Below, in pieces: positions 63,365-64,000 of a stretch of DNA of 64,000 nt. The position numbers and the translations under genes were made by a program. This stretch comes from Anticarsia gemmatalis. Taxonomy: Eukaryota; Arthropoda; Insecta; Lepidoptera; Erebidae. Each line of letters opens with the position of its first letter. Within the stretch, counting starts at the first letter, position 1. The notes below the pieces were generated by a model. It did not search any database and was not told where the DNA came from. It saw only the letters and a program-made list of their open reading frames with translations. The stretch lies in contig NC_134757.1 in assembly GCF_050436995.1 (NCBI RefSeq), positions 5,344,501-5,408,500 on the forward strand. Direction: 5' to 3'.

Positions 63365-63711
63365 GTGACTAACCCCCGGTGTCTGGGTACATTTAGCGGT
63401 AGTTTATCTATTCAATAAGATTTTTTTATATGAGTTTTAACAATATTGAATAGATAAACTATCTACCAAAGAAACCGGGGGTAAGGCCGCGTGAAAATAA
63501 TCCTCGGGTAAAAAGTAACCTACGTATTAAACTAAATTATAACTTTTCTGCCTAGATACCAAATTTCATCAAAATCTACTTACCCCCGGTGTCTTTGGTA
63601 CATTTAGCGATAGTTTATCTATTCAATATAGTTAAAACTCATATAAAAAAAACGTTATTGAATAGATAAACTACCGCTAAATGTACTCAGAGACGGGGTT
63701 AGTCGTGTCGG
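63365..63711. repeat. Composite inverted repeat made of two palindromic MITE-like units
   Basis: Two palindromic units, about 63,371-63,483 and 63,581-63,704, each start near CCCCCGGTGTCT and contain TAGTTTATCTATTCAATA with its inverse. Their loops (one with TATATGAGTTTTAAC, the other with its inverse) show that the units are in opposite orientation, so the whole block is a larger inverted repeat around a spacer of about 95 bp. No coding capacity. Confidence 0.8.
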
Positions 63712-64000
63712 CGTGATCGAGAAACAATCACCATACATTTCGAATTCATAATGTTAGGTATAGGTATTGCAATATTGGAGTACATATTCTGCTAATTCTA
63801 TTTTTGTGTTTAACCTAAATAGTTGAAAGGAAAATAATAAACTGTTTTGTTATTAGCAATTAATTCATACAAATTACAACTTCAAGGATAATAACTTATT
63901 TATTCCATGACATAATTCATTGAAGCATTATTTAAATAACTTTCGTACAAATAATAACATACTTGTTTACAATAACATAGTGGGTTAAGCCAACAATACG

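Overview
This window reads as lepidopteran (moth or butterfly) nuclear DNA. It is AT-rich, has intron-containing genes with GT/AG splice sites, and carries Lep1-type Helitrons, 5S-rRNA-derived and tRNA-derived SINEs, and a conserved 3'-tail repeat of a type that I recall as common in Lepidoptera. Nothing in it looks bacterial or viral. No homology search was possible, so family assignments rest on motif recognition.

Three protein-coding genes can be supported, all on the minus strand. (1) At 31,799-31,627 lies the first coding exon of an integrin alpha subunit: a signal peptide, then the start of the beta-propeller. The rest of the gene must lie to the left of the window, because no further propeller, calf or transmembrane exon is visible. 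Most of positions 1-31,626 is therefore probably one intron of more than 31 kb. (2) At 39,074-33,210 (3' UTR to about 32,600) lies a seven-exon gene with every splice junction in phase. It encodes a 545-residue protein that I do not recognise, made of an acidic N-terminal part and two diverged copies of a domain of about 200 residues. It has a candidate 5' UTR exon at about 41.6-41.8 kb and a candidate alternative first exon at 37.3 kb that would add a membrane anchor. (3) At 62,304-59,771 lie the last three coding exons of a HEATR6-like HEAT-repeat protein; its upstream exons lie to the right of the window.

The integrin intron (1-31.6 kb) contains SINE and LINE fragments, a Helitron, a 420-bp tandem duplication with a nearly invariant 123-bp core, a 171-codon plus-strand ORF with a poly(A) signal, and a plus-strand TATA/initiator pair in front of a GC-rich 42-codon ORF. 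The intergenic block from 41.8 to 59.3 kb is mostly transposon-derived. It includes a 1.6-kb fold-back element inserted inside a Helitron and, at 56.3-58.6 kb, a nest of four elements.

The genes do not form an operon or an obvious pathway. Integrin alpha is a surface receptor, HEATR6 is a poorly understood alpha-helical repeat protein, and the middle gene is unknown. The best candidates for something new are the two-domain protein with its possible membrane-anchored isoform, the duplicated core in the integrin intron, the plus-strand promoter/ORF at 23.8-24.0 kb, and the nested transposon structures.
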